Assembly (NCBI GenBank): GCA_028819545.1 | Contig: JAPPLG010000014.1 | Span: forward strand, 97,179 to 161,178 | DNA length: 64,000 bases | Origin: Bdellovibrionales bacterium | GTDB taxonomy: Bacteria > Bdellovibrionota > Bdellovibrionia > Bdellovibrionales > UBA1609 | Reading direction: 5' to 3' | Part shown: positions 38,001 through 46,413 of the stretch, in pieces | Position numbering within the stretch: position 1 is the first letter of the stretch | Layout: the number at the start of each line of letters is the position of its first letter | Translations under genes and position numbers: made by a program | Notes under the pieces: model-generated | Told to the model about the DNA's origin: nothing | What the model saw: only the letters and a program-made list of their open reading frames with translations | The model's database searches: none

Positions 38001-38924
38001 TTAATCAAATATATACCCTGTTTTTAAAGGAAAACCACGAAGAAAAGGAGCTATTTTTTGAATTTTTCTACCCTCTAACTGCACTTCTTTTAAATAAAGA
38101 TGACCCTGGCCGCAAGCCACCTTTAAACCTTTTCCATTATAAAGCATAATTTTTCCACACTCCTCTTGATGAGACTCATTGTCATAGTCAGCAGACCAAA
38201 TTTTTAACCTGGATCCCTGATATAAGGTATAAACTCCATTTTTAATCACCATAGCCCTCACCTTATTAAATAAATCTCCAGAAGAATCAGACCAATTGAT
38301 CTTCAATTGTGACTTTTCAATTTTTGAAGCATATGTTGCTGAAGATTCATCCTGAGAAACTGGAGAAATTGCTCCATTTAAAAATAAAGGTAAATATTTC
38401 GACATCAGTTGAAAGCTTAAAGATTCCATTTTTTTTAATACATCCAAGGAGTTCATTTGATCAGAAATATCAAAACCCAACTGATAAATAATATCCCCGG
38501 CATCCAAACGGGGAACCATTTTCTGAAGAGTCACTCCTGTTTTTTTATCTCCTGCAAGCAAACAATGTACAATAGGAGCCGCCCCTCTCCAGCGAGGAAG
38601 TAAACTTGTATGAATATTAAACACGCGATTTGAAAACCAGTTTAACAAATAAGAAGGAAGGATCAGACCATAATCCACCACTACAACAGCTGATATATCC
38701 AAAGATTTAAGAGACTCTAAAGGCTTTGAATCCTTTAACGAAAGTGGAGTCCAAACAGGAATATTCATCTGCTTAGCCAATGTATAGACAGGAGAAGAGT
38801 GCAGTTTCATACCGCGCCCGGAAGTTTTTTCAGGTTTGGTCACAACTGCTTGAACTGCAAATTGAGAGTCTTCCATAAGATGATTCAAACACTTATGAGA
38901 AAATTCTGTAGTTCCAAAAAACAA
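38001..38924 (-). CDS. fmt: Methionyl-tRNA formyltransferase
   Basis: It formylates initiator Met-tRNA. The 307-aa protein (from TTG) has the 10-formyl-THF motif IHTSLLPRWRGAAPI, the catalytic Asn/His in FNIHTS and Asp in LDAGDIIYQ, and an OB-like C-terminal domain. The TTG start truncates the first beta strand. In-frame codons upstream read IKNILFFGTTEF, matching the family N-terminus, but contain no ATG, GTG or TTG. The true start may be a rarer AUA/AUU codon. It lies downstream of def. Confidence 0.93.
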   Translation of the reverse strand: MFFGTTEFSHKCLNHLMEDSQFAVQAVVTKPEKTSGRGMKLHSSPVYTLAKQMNIPVWTPLSLKDSKPLESLKSLDISAVVVVDYGLILPSYLLNWFSNRVFNIHTSLLPRWRGAAPIVHCLLAGDKKTGVTLQKMVPRLDAGDIIYQLGFDISDQMNSLDVLKKMESLSFQLMSKYLPLFLNGAISPVSQDESSATYASKIEKSQLKINWSDSSGDLFNKVRAMVIKNGVYTLYQGSRLKIWSADYDNESHQEECGKIMLYNGKGLKVACGQGHLYLKEVQLEGRKIQKIAPFLRGFPLKTGYIFD

Positions 38925-38983
38925 AATGTTTTTTATTGATTTTACAGGAATTCCTCCGGCATCTATTTGATAAATAAATCTAA

Positions 38984-39571
38984 TTATAAAGCAGACCTTT
39001 TATCTGCTGTACTTTGATCTGGAGAAGGATACCCGTGCTTCTTAATTTTATTCCTCAAACTTTCAGCTTTAACCGGGCTCAAATGGTCAATAAATAATTT
39101 CCCATCCAAATGATCAATTTCATGCTGAACACAAATAGCTAACAAACCATCTGTTTTAACAGTAAAAGGTTTGCCATTAATATCCAAAGCTTTAACTTCA
39201 ATAATTTTTGATCTTTGAACATCTGCATAATAGGAAGGAAAACTCAAACATCCTTCAGGAAAAATCACCTGACCCTCACGATATGTAATCTCAGGATTAA
39301 AAAAAATTAGAGGCTGTTCAACAGCTCTTTCTAATTTATTTTCTAAGTCTTCATCATCATAACGGCTTGAAGGGCGCCCGGTATCTGCAACAAATAACCG
39401 AATAGGCTTATTCACCTGAACAGCGGCTAAACCTACTCCACTTTCCGCATACATGGTTTCCAACAAATCTTTTGCAAATTGTTGCAGTTCAGGTGTGACT
39501 TCCTGCACGATTTGACCTTTTTGCCTTAAACGAGAATCCGGAAACTTTAATATTTCAAGAGGTGTACTCAT
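38984..39571 (-). CDS. def: Peptide deformylase
   Basis: It removes the formyl group from nascent N-termini. The 195-aa metalloenzyme has all three motifs: GVGLAAVQ (motif 1, Val for Pro), EGCLSFP (motif 2, Cys ligand) and QHEIDHLDG (motif 3, HExxH). The def-fmt order is conserved. It is divergent from the receiver-domain gene. Confidence 0.97.
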   Translation of the reverse strand: MSTPLEILKFPDSRLRQKGQIVQEVTPELQQFAKDLLETMYAESGVGLAAVQVNKPIRLFVADTGRPSSRYDDEDLENKLERAVEQPLIFFNPEITYREGQVIFPEGCLSFPSYYADVQRSKIIEVKALDINGKPFTVKTDGLLAICVQHEIDHLDGKLFIDHLSPVKAESLRNKIKKHGYPSPDQSTADKRSAL

Positions 39572-39657
39572 CTTATTTTTAAAAATACATAAAAACTTGA
39601 AAAAAGTCCACTTCTTTAGAGTAGATTTTTTTTAAAACTATCACTATAATGCAAGCT

Positions 39658-41172
39658 ATGAATGTCTTGCTTATAGATAACAATCCTCATCTTCAAAAAA
39701 CGCTTCAATACTTTTTGCACCCGTACGCTCCATCCATTTATTGTATGGGTTCTCATGAGGAGCTTCCTGAAAAAATAGATATTATCTTTCTTGACTCCGA
39801 ACATACAGGTAATGAGTATATTTCGCATTTAAAAAATAAAGAGGAAAAACCTCCTATTGTCCTTATTTCAAGGGATGAAAAAACTTTAACAGAATTGGCG
39901 CCCGAATACCCTGCTTCTTTAAAAAAACCAATCCAATATAGCCAACTGCAAAACATTATCCATCATCTTATTCCTGAAACTAAAAGCTTCAAAGCCAGTC
40001 CATACCTAAAATTTTATGAACCCCCTGCTGATGAACAAGAACAGCCTATAAACTTAATTGCAGAACCTAATAAAGAGCCAACTCAAAAAACAGAACAAAA
40101 ACAAACTTCTGACGAACAGGAACAACCTATTACATTAAGTGAAGAACCAATATCTACAACAGAGCCGCAAACACCCTCTGCAAATATTCCTTTAACTTCT
40201 AATAGAGATACCTCTACAGATAAAAACAATGAACCCCAATCAAAAAATATGCAGGAAACAGAAAAAGAACAACCTGCTTTCGATAAAAAACAAGCCATTG
40301 TAATTCCTGACGATATTAAGCTGGTTGATGAAACAGACTCCACATCTCTCCATAATACGAATACTTTTTTAAAAAAAGTATCTGAAAGTATAAAAAGCAA
40401 AACACAGGCATTTGAAAAACCACATATAAACAAAAATGAAATAATAAATATAAATGCCGCAAATCAAAAAGATACTTCCCAAGAAACATCTGTAAATGTA
40501 TTAGAAAAAAAAGAATCCACCACAGGGTCTCAAGTTCTAACTTCCCCTCAAGAAGATTCGAAAACAGAAGAGGATATAAAAGAACCTACAGGATCTCAAG
40601 TTTTAAAATCTCCAGAAGAAAACTCTGAAGCACCAACCAGCACAGAGACAGCAGTCAAAGAACCCACCGGTTCTAAAGTGTTGCAAGAAAGTGATCTGGA
40701 ACAAGAAGGTTATTTGGAAGACTTCTCGATGGATTCTGATATATCTGATATAGAAAAATCTCAATCTATCTCTCCTGTAAATAACGTCACCTCTGAAAAT
40801 AACGTCATTCCTGAAAGTAACGTCATTCCTGCGAAGGCAGGAATCCAGCCAACTCCTGCATTTATAGAAAAATCTCAAACAGAAAAATGGGACACTTTAA
40901 GTGATAAAATCGTAGATATTATAGATAAACACTTTCAAGATAAATGGGAAACATTTATCAACACCCAGCTCAAACAGAATATCAAAGAAATGATTCATAA
41001 AGAAGTGACTCAAGTCTTTAAAGAACAAATGAAAGATATTCTAACTACAGAAGGCATCCAGTCCATCAAAAAAGCTTCTGAAGAAATTTCATGGAAAGTG
41101 ATACCAGAACTTTCCAGACAAATTATACAAAAAGAAATAAAAAAACTATTAGATAAAAAATCTGTAAAATAA
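39658..41172 (+). CDS. Receiver-domain protein with disordered repeats and helical C-terminus
   Basis: This is a 504-aa protein. Residues 1-115 form a response-regulator receiver (VLLIDNN acidic pocket, phospho-acceptor D46 in IIFLDSEHT, Lys in SLKKPI). The middle is low-complexity, with two QEQPI-x-L repeats and three PTGS(Q/K)VL repeats. An in-frame dispersed-palindrome peptide (VIPAKAGIQ) follows at about residue 390. The C-terminus is helical (WETFINTQLKQNIKEMIHKEV, ISWKVIPELSRQIIQKEIKKLL), resembling tails of delta-proteobacterial receiver proteins. There is no DNA-binding domain, so a protein-interaction or polarity role is plausible (inference). Confidence 0.8.
   Translation: MNVLLIDNNPHLQKTLQYFLHPYAPSIYCMGSHEELPEKIDIIFLDSEHTGNEYISHLKNKEEKPPIVLISRDEKTLTELAPEYPASLKKPIQYSQLQNIIHHLIPETKSFKASPYLKFYEPPADEQEQPINLIAEPNKEPTQKTEQKQTSDEQEQPITLSEEPISTTEPQTPSANIPLTSNRDTSTDKNNEPQSKNMQETEKEQPAFDKKQAIVIPDDIKLVDETDSTSLHNTNTFLKKVSESIKSKTQAFEKPHINKNEIININAANQKDTSQETSVNVLEKKESTTGSQVLTSPQEDSKTEEDIKEPTGSQVLKSPEENSEAPTSTETAVKEPTGSKVLQESDLEQEGYLEDFSMDSDISDIEKSQSISPVNNVTSENNVIPESNVIPAKAGIQPTPAFIEKSQTEKWDTLSDKIVDIIDKHFQDKWETFINTQLKQNIKEMIHKEVTQVFKEQMKDILTTEGIQSIKKASEEISWKVIPELSRQIIQKEIKKLLDKKSVK
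40798..40850 (+). repeat. Palindromic dispersed repeat inside a coding region
   Basis: GTCATTCCTGCGAAGGCAGGAATCCAG contains the core ATTCCTGCGAAGGCAGGAAT (40825-40844). Its exact reverse complement occurs at 63928-63947. A preceding half-unit (AACGTCATTCCTGAAAGT) is repeated. It is translated in frame as NNVIPESNVIPAKAGIQ. Confidence 0.8.
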
Positions 41173-41199
41173 AAAATCATTTCTCATAAAAGGCACACC

Positions 41200-41961
41200 T
41201 TGACTGCTATTCTATGGACAAAAAAATGGGCTGAAGAAACGAAAAAAGAATTCAAATTTTTTAAAACACTTAAAAGCTCTAACACGACAGCAAAAGAATT
41301 AAAAAGTACGTCTGAAATTCCTTTACTTTTAATAGCTCAAGAACAAACACACCCCTATGGTAGAAAAAAAAGAAAATGGATCCCTAGTGATTTTATGGCC
41401 ACCTGGATATGGCAAAGCTCCTATACTCCCACTGCTGTTTTTTCACCACTTCTAGGACTTGCTCTATACAATTCTTTTCAACAAATTTGGCCTTCTGATT
41501 TATGGTCTTTAAAAGCACCTAATGATATTTATTTAGCAGACAAAAAAATAGCTGGACTGCTCTTAGAAACTCAAATACCTCTGAATCCCCGCGAAGGCGT
41601 GAATCCAGTCACCTCTGCATATAACGTCATTCCGAACTGGACTCCTTCCTCCGCAGGAATGACGGATAATGTGCGAATTATTTTTGGATTAGGAATAAAT
41701 GTATTCAAATCCCCTCCTTATGCAGAATGCATCAACAATCACTATATTGTAAACGAACTATTATGGAGAAAATTTTTGGATTTCTTTTGGCAGTCTTTAG
41801 CAAGTGTAAAAAATAAAAATATTTCTAAAATGTCATCCGACGAATTAAAACATTTAAAACAAGCTTTGCAAAATCACTCACAATATAAAGATTTAATTCA
41901 AGTATTGGAAGATGGGTCTCTTGTTTTTAAAAATAAAACTATTCACTGGCTGGATTTATAA
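41200..41961 (+). CDS. birA: Biotin--[acetyl-CoA-carboxylase] ligase
   Basis: This 253-aa protein starts at TTG (AAAAGG 6 nt upstream). It attaches biotin to carboxyl carrier protein. Signature segments are SSNTTAKEL, QEQTHPYGRKKRKW (the GRGRxGRxW biotin loop) and LKAPNDIYLADKKIAGLLLE (the KWPNDI motif). FGLGINV follows. There is no N-terminal DNA-binding domain, so it is a class I enzyme and not a repressor. About 30 residues between LLLET and FGLGINV (including NVIPNWTPSSAGMTD) derive from a palindromic repeat inserted in frame. Confidence 0.88.
   Translation: MTAILWTKKWAEETKKEFKFFKTLKSSNTTAKELKSTSEIPLLLIAQEQTHPYGRKKRKWIPSDFMATWIWQSSYTPTAVFSPLLGLALYNSFQQIWPSDLWSLKAPNDIYLADKKIAGLLLETQIPLNPREGVNPVTSAYNVIPNWTPSSAGMTDNVRIIFGLGINVFKSPPYAECINNHYIVNELLWRKFLDFFWQSLASVKNKNISKMSSDELKHLKQALQNHSQYKDLIQVLEDGSLVFKNKTIHWLDL
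41579..41672 (+). repeat. Repeat-derived insertion within the biotin ligase gene
   Basis: The stretch contains GAATCCCCGCGAAGGCGTGAATCCAG, ACGTCATTCC and CCGCAGGAATGACGG. These are the building blocks of the dispersed palindrome at 40798-40850 and 63866-63947. The reading frame is preserved. Confidence 0.7.
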
Positions 41962-41976
41962 AAATATGCCAAATAA

Positions 41977-42534
41977 TTAGAACACCTTGATAAGCTCTAC
42001 TGTAAATATCAGAGTTGAACCTGGCGGTATACTTGAAATACCCTCACGGTTACCATAGGCTAAATGGCTTGGAATGTAAAATTCATAAGTGGCTCCCTCT
42101 TTCATCAACTGAACTCCCTCTGTCCAGCCTGGAATCACTTGATCCAAAGGAAACTTGGCCGTTTCATTTCTCTTATAAGAACTGTCAAACTCTGTTCCGT
42201 CAATAAGAGTGCCTTTATAATGCACTTCCACCATAGATTGAGGCCCTGGTGATTTACCGGCGCCTTCTTTTATAACTTTATACTGAAGGCCTGAAGCAGT
42301 TGTTTTCACCCCTTCTTTATCCTTATTTTGATTCAAAAACTCCACTTGAGCAGACACTGGATTCTCCCTTACAGACTGTACCGCCTGTTCACTTTCATTA
42401 TTATTTGATTCTGATGAAGAGTCACTTAATGCAGGTTCTGTTTCTGAAGAAAAACCAAACCACTTCTTAAGAGCATCACAAGAAACCAAGGTCAGACACA
42501 ACATAAGACCTATGACAATTTTAGTGACCTTCAC
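41977..42534 (-). CDS. FKBP-type peptidyl-prolyl isomerase lipoprotein
   Basis: This 185-aa protein starts at GTG 42534, which has GAGG 8 nt upstream; the track's TTG start is further out. Lipobox LVSC follows the hydrophobic segment, and then comes a Ser/Glu-rich linker. The FKBP domain has VKTTASGLQYKVIKEG, VEVHYKGTLIDGTEFDSSYKR and IPGWTEGVQLMKEG, ending STLIFTVELIKV. It resembles Mip/FkpA-type envelope foldases. It lies downstream of carA. Confidence 0.93.
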   Translation of the reverse strand: MKVTKIVIGLMLCLTLVSCDALKKWFGFSSETEPALSDSSSESNNNESEQAVQSVRENPVSAQVEFLNQNKDKEGVKTTASGLQYKVIKEGAGKSPGPQSMVEVHYKGTLIDGTEFDSSYKRNETAKFPLDQVIPGWTEGVQLMKEGATYEFYIPSHLAYGNREGISSIPPGSTLIFTVELIKVF

Positions 42535-42579
42535 AATAAATACCTCATACACATGGATAAAATATCTCAATTGATTTTG

Positions 42580-43656
42580 TCAAACCTTTCTAAGATTAGA
42601 ACACTGCTGAATAAAACGATCAAATAGAAATACAGAGTCTTCAGGGCCCGGATGATTTTCAGGATGAAACTGTACGGCCAGGATTTTTTTATTTTCAGAG
42701 AAAAACCCCTGAATTGTCTGATCATTTAAATTCACATGAGTGACTTGCACATCTGAGGGTAAAGACCCTTCTACAATGACATACCCATGATTTTGACTGG
42801 TAATATAGATTTGATCATGCAGTAAATCTTTAACAGGATGATTCACTCCCCGGTGACCAAACTTTAACTTTCTGGTTTTACCCCCCAAAGCTAAAGCCAA
42901 TATTTGACAGCCCATACAAATTCCAAACATAAAGTATCGTCCTATTAAACTTTTCACTGTATCCACCGCCACTTGAACATAAGCAGGATCCCCCGGCCCA
43001 TTACTCAGTAAAATGCCATCAGGCTTCCAGGCCTCTATATCTTCAATTGTTGCTCTGGAAGGAAAAACTTTAACTTCAGAACATCTCTGAAATAATTCTC
43101 GTAAGATATTATTTTTACACCCAAAATCCAACACAGCCATACGAGGTCCACCAGGTATTTTCCCTTTATGCACAGTAGGTTTGGAGGTCGAAATTAAATA
43201 GGGCCAGTCTTTTTCTTTTGATTTAGATTTTTGAATTAAAGCTTGAGCCTTCTTTTGAGCTGTATCTTCAGAATCCGCTGAAACAATAGCGCCGTAAATA
43301 GAACCATGATTTCTTAAGGTTAAAGTTAAAAGACGAGTATCCACTCCATCCAACACAGGAACCGAGTGTCGAATCAATTTATCTTTCCAGGAAACATCTC
43401 TAGGGGAATTTTGCATCTTTAAACATATCAATCCTTCAATCCAAATATTGTCTGACTCCCAATAAGCATCACTTTCAGAATAATTACCCTGATGAGGAGC
43501 TGTCATGACAACAATTTGAGAAAAATAAGAAGGATCCGTAGCCACTTCCTCATAACCGCTATGAGCTGTGTTAAAAACCACCTCACCTGCTTTTTCCCCG
43601 CCGCCTAAGTGATGACCTGGAAAAAGCTGTCCTGTCTCTAAAACAAGAAAAGCCAC
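42580..43656 (-). CDS. carA: Carbamoyl-phosphate synthase small subunit
   Basis: The 358-aa glutaminase subunit supplies ammonia to CarB. The N-terminal CPSase-small domain (FNTAHSGYEEVATDPSYFSQIVVMT) precedes a class I amidotransferase domain with the nucleophile in FGICMGCQI and His/Glu in QFHPENHPG. Its start abuts the pyrB stop with no gap, so it is co-transcribed with pyrB. Confidence 0.98.
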   Translation of the reverse strand: MAFLVLETGQLFPGHHLGGGEKAGEVVFNTAHSGYEEVATDPSYFSQIVVMTAPHQGNYSESDAYWESDNIWIEGLICLKMQNSPRDVSWKDKLIRHSVPVLDGVDTRLLTLTLRNHGSIYGAIVSADSEDTAQKKAQALIQKSKSKEKDWPYLISTSKPTVHKGKIPGGPRMAVLDFGCKNNILRELFQRCSEVKVFPSRATIEDIEAWKPDGILLSNGPGDPAYVQVAVDTVKSLIGRYFMFGICMGCQILALALGGKTRKLKFGHRGVNHPVKDLLHDQIYITSQNHGYVIVEGSLPSDVQVTHVNLNDQTIQGFFSENKKILAVQFHPENHPGPEDSVFLFDRFIQQCSNLRKV

Positions 43657-44595
43657 TTAAACCTTTAAATCCAAAATTAAACTAAGCAAAGCCAACCGAA
43701 CATAAAGTCCATTTTCAACCTGATTCAAAATACGGCAACGAGAATCCCTAAGGGCAAAATTAGAGATCTCCACTCCTCGAATTGCAGGCCCGGGGTGTAA
43801 AATAATCCCCTCCGGAGAGAAAATATTGACCTGATCATAACCAATACGAAACTTATCCCTATACTCTGCAACAGAAAAACCAATAGAGCCCAGAAGATCT
43901 CCGTGTCTTTCCTCCTGAACACGAAGAGACACCAACACTGTTGCCCACTTAACCCCTTCATTAAGTTCATCAAAGTTTTTAAAATTCTTCCATACCTCAT
44001 TTCTTGGAGCTAAACCTTTTGGAGAGCAATAGGCCACCTCAGCTCCCAAGCGAGACAATAGTTTTACATTGGAGTGCGCCACTCGAGAGTGAAGCACATC
44101 CCCTACAATGAGAACGCGCTCCCCTTTAATCTGCCCCCTATCTTCCAAAATAGTTAAAGCATCTGACAAAGACTGGGAAGGATGTGACTGAGTACCCAAG
44201 CCTGCATTGATTAATGGGATAGGACTGGATAATAAGTCTTCCATTGGAATTTTAAGTTTTTTAGATCGAAAAATTAAAGCATCCGGTTTTAAAGCTTTTA
44301 ATATATTAATAGTGTCTTCTACCGTCTCCCCTTTAGCAACACTGGATCTGCCGGCACTTAAATAGATTGCTTTAACACCTAAACGGTCACAGGCCGTCTC
44401 AAAGCTGACCCTTGTACGTGTACTTGGTTCTGTAAAGAATAAATAAACCAGTTTTCTACTGGCTTTAGTGGAATCCACCAGCCTGTGAAGTGCCCCGTCT
44501 TTAAAGTATTTCTTAAAAACTTTGGCTAAATCTATGATATCACTAATATGATGATCTTCTAAATTATCAATATCAATCAGAGAACGTCCTAACAT
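43657..44595 (-). CDS. pyrB: Aspartate carbamoyltransferase catalytic subunit
   Basis: It condenses carbamoyl phosphate and aspartate, the committed step of pyrimidine synthesis. The 312-aa protein has the carbamoyl-phosphate motif STRTRVSFE, SHPSQSLSDALTI and HPGPAIRGVEI. No pyrI regulatory chain is nearby. It is directly upstream of carA. Confidence 0.98.
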   Translation of the reverse strand: MLGRSLIDIDNLEDHHISDIIDLAKVFKKYFKDGALHRLVDSTKASRKLVYLFFTEPSTRTRVSFETACDRLGVKAIYLSAGRSSVAKGETVEDTINILKALKPDALIFRSKKLKIPMEDLLSSPIPLINAGLGTQSHPSQSLSDALTILEDRGQIKGERVLIVGDVLHSRVAHSNVKLLSRLGAEVAYCSPKGLAPRNEVWKNFKNFDELNEGVKWATVLVSLRVQEERHGDLLGSIGFSVAEYRDKFRIGYDQVNIFSPEGIILHPGPAIRGVEISNFALRDSRCRILNQVENGLYVRLALLSLILDLKV

Positions 44596-44650
44596 AGCTG
44601 GAGTATTTTAGAGAAAAGGCGAAAATTCGTCAACTATTCAATAAGGTCTT

Positions 44651-45403
44651 TTAAGAGTTATCCGGTTTGTCATAAACAGAAGAAAACATTCTCGACCATC
44701 TGAAGGTCCAAGGGTAACAAAGAAGGGGGAGGTTAAAAAGAGTTTTATCACAACTTAGCCAAATACCAACAGCCTGCCCCATTAAATTCTCTGCAGGTAA
44801 AAACCCCCAATAACGACTGTCTTGAGAGTTATTTCTATTGTCTCCCAGTACAAATAAAGAATCTTCCGGCACTGTCAGTTCATAGTTTTGATATGAGTCA
44901 ATTTTTCTCCATAAAACCTGATATTGGCGAGAATCTAAAAATTCCATATTCATGTCATAATCAGAGACAGCGGCGCCTAAAGCATAGGAGAGGGTTTCAT
45001 TATTATCCTCATTGTCCATTTCCAAAGTTTGACTTTGAATTTTGTTGCCATTGATCCATATATTATGATCCTGAATTTTAAGATGATCTCCTGGCAGAGC
45101 AATAACTCTCTTGACCATAAAATAGGAGCCTTTGGTCGAACGGAAGATAACAATATCCCCTCTCCCGGGCAGAGCTTTTCTCCAAAGCCACTTTTTTGTA
45201 AATGGAACACGAAGACCGTAAGGGTATTTTTTAACAACAATATGATCATAAACCAGAAAGGTTGGAATCATACTGCCTGACGGAATAACGTAGTGGTCTA
45301 AAGCAATCCAGCGAAAAAAAAGAATAAAAAAAACAGCCCCCCAAAAAAAAGACTTGCTATCGTACCACGTACGTAATTTTTTAATAATTTTTTCCGGAAT
45401 CAA
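44651..45403 (-). CDS. lepB: Signal peptidase I (canonical)
   Basis: This 250-aa membrane Ser/Lys protease removes signal peptides. It has one N-terminal TM helix, the catalytic Ser in VIPSGSMIPTFL, the catalytic Lys in MVKRVIALPGD, and the GDNRNNSQDSR box. The start is TTG, with GGAG 6 nt upstream, overlapping the previous gene by 4 nt. All catalytic residues are present, so this is probably the active enzyme of the pair. Confidence 0.95.
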   Translation of the reverse strand: MIPEKIIKKLRTWYDSKSFFWGAVFFILFFRWIALDHYVIPSGSMIPTFLVYDHIVVKKYPYGLRVPFTKKWLWRKALPGRGDIVIFRSTKGSYFMVKRVIALPGDHLKIQDHNIWINGNKIQSQTLEMDNEDNNETLSYALGAAVSDYDMNMEFLDSRQYQVLWRKIDSYQNYELTVPEDSLFVLGDNRNNSQDSRYWGFLPAENLMGQAVGIWLSCDKTLFNLPLLCYPWTFRWSRMFSSVYDKPDNS

Positions 45404-46413
45404 TCAATTCTCCTTTTTTTATGAACAGGCCAATACCATCTCTGCTTTCTAAAAGAATCAAACTGGCATAAAAATTTCAAAATAGGAAGTGTTGTCTCAC
45501 AGCCCCATAAAACAACCATTGCCCGTCCCTTGATAGAATGAAGGGGAATAAGACTTTTATCTTGCCCTCCAGAAAATTCTTTTTCATTACTGACCTTTAC
45601 TTGAGAGTGTAAAAGCCCCTCAATCTTCCACTTGGAATTTTTTTCTACATGAGCTGTTAACCCCGGCTCAAGAGCTTTGACTTTGACACTCACTGAAGAG
45701 TTTTCCAGAACAACAGCTGTCAGTGTTTCAAAACGAATAGGAAAATAAGGATCTTCATCCACATATACGATTGTACCCTTTGGAATGATGACTTTCTCAA
45801 ATTTTGATTGTTTTTTAAAGGTGACAATGCCCCCCGCAATCCTGGCATGAATAGGCCAAGTACGGGAATCCCTGGATTGAGAGCGATGATCCCCCATTAC
45901 AAAATAATGTCCCTTAGGAATTTTATAAGGCCCAAATGAAATATCTTCTTCCTTTTTTCTTAAAACACTATAAGGTCCGGCAGACAACTCCTCCTGCCAA
46001 TGCACATAATTATTTAAACCGCCCGTCTCATTTTCACCTGGAAAATCAAATGGCCTTAAAAATCCCCACTCTTGTTTCACCTCTAAAGGGGGTTGAGGTT
46101 TATACATTTTCTCATTGATAAATAAAACACCTTTGGAATAAAACACACGATCTCCTGGAAGTCCTATTATTCTTTTAAACATGAGATGATGGGGATGTTG
46201 CGGCTCTTCCAACAGCACAACTTCACCTCTTTGAGGCTGTTTCCATACCTGCCAATAACGTTTAAAAACATTCAACCCATAGACTTGCTTCTGCACCCAA
46301 AGATAATCACCTGTAAGTAAAGTCGGAGCCATGTCTGATGTGGAAACCTGATAAGGCTCCAGAATAAATCGAATGCACAAAGCCAATAAAACAAAAGTAA
46401 CAGACTTTTTCAT
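45400..46413 (-). CDS. Signal peptidase I-like protein with altered catalytic Ser
   Basis: This 337-aa LepB paralogue has a FKRIIGLPGD lysine box and a GDHRSQSRDSRTW box. The nucleophile region reads EPYQVSTSDMAPTLL against EPFQIPSGSMMPTLL of E. coli LepB. The Ser before Met is therefore Asp, and a Ser lies one residue earlier. It is longer than its neighbour, with a Lys-rich beta C-terminal part. It is probably inactive or altered in specificity. It lies between lepA and lepB with 4-nt overlaps on both sides. Confidence 0.85.
   Translation of the reverse strand: MKKSVTFVLLALCIRFILEPYQVSTSDMAPTLLTGDYLWVQKQVYGLNVFKRYWQVWKQPQRGEVVLLEEPQHPHHLMFKRIIGLPGDRVFYSKGVLFINEKMYKPQPPLEVKQEWGFLRPFDFPGENETGGLNNYVHWQEELSAGPYSVLRKKEEDISFGPYKIPKGHYFVMGDHRSQSRDSRTWPIHARIAGGIVTFKKQSKFEKVIIPKGTIVYVDEDPYFPIRFETLTAVVLENSSVSVKVKALEPGLTAHVEKNSKWKIEGLLHSQVKVSNEKEFSGGQDKSLIPLHSIKGRAMVVLWGCETTLPILKFLCQFDSFRKQRWYWPVHKKRRID

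Noticed and set aside
40083-40433. 116-aa antisense ORF in the receiver-domain gene
   Set aside because: It arises from low-complexity coding sequence on the other strand with no start support.
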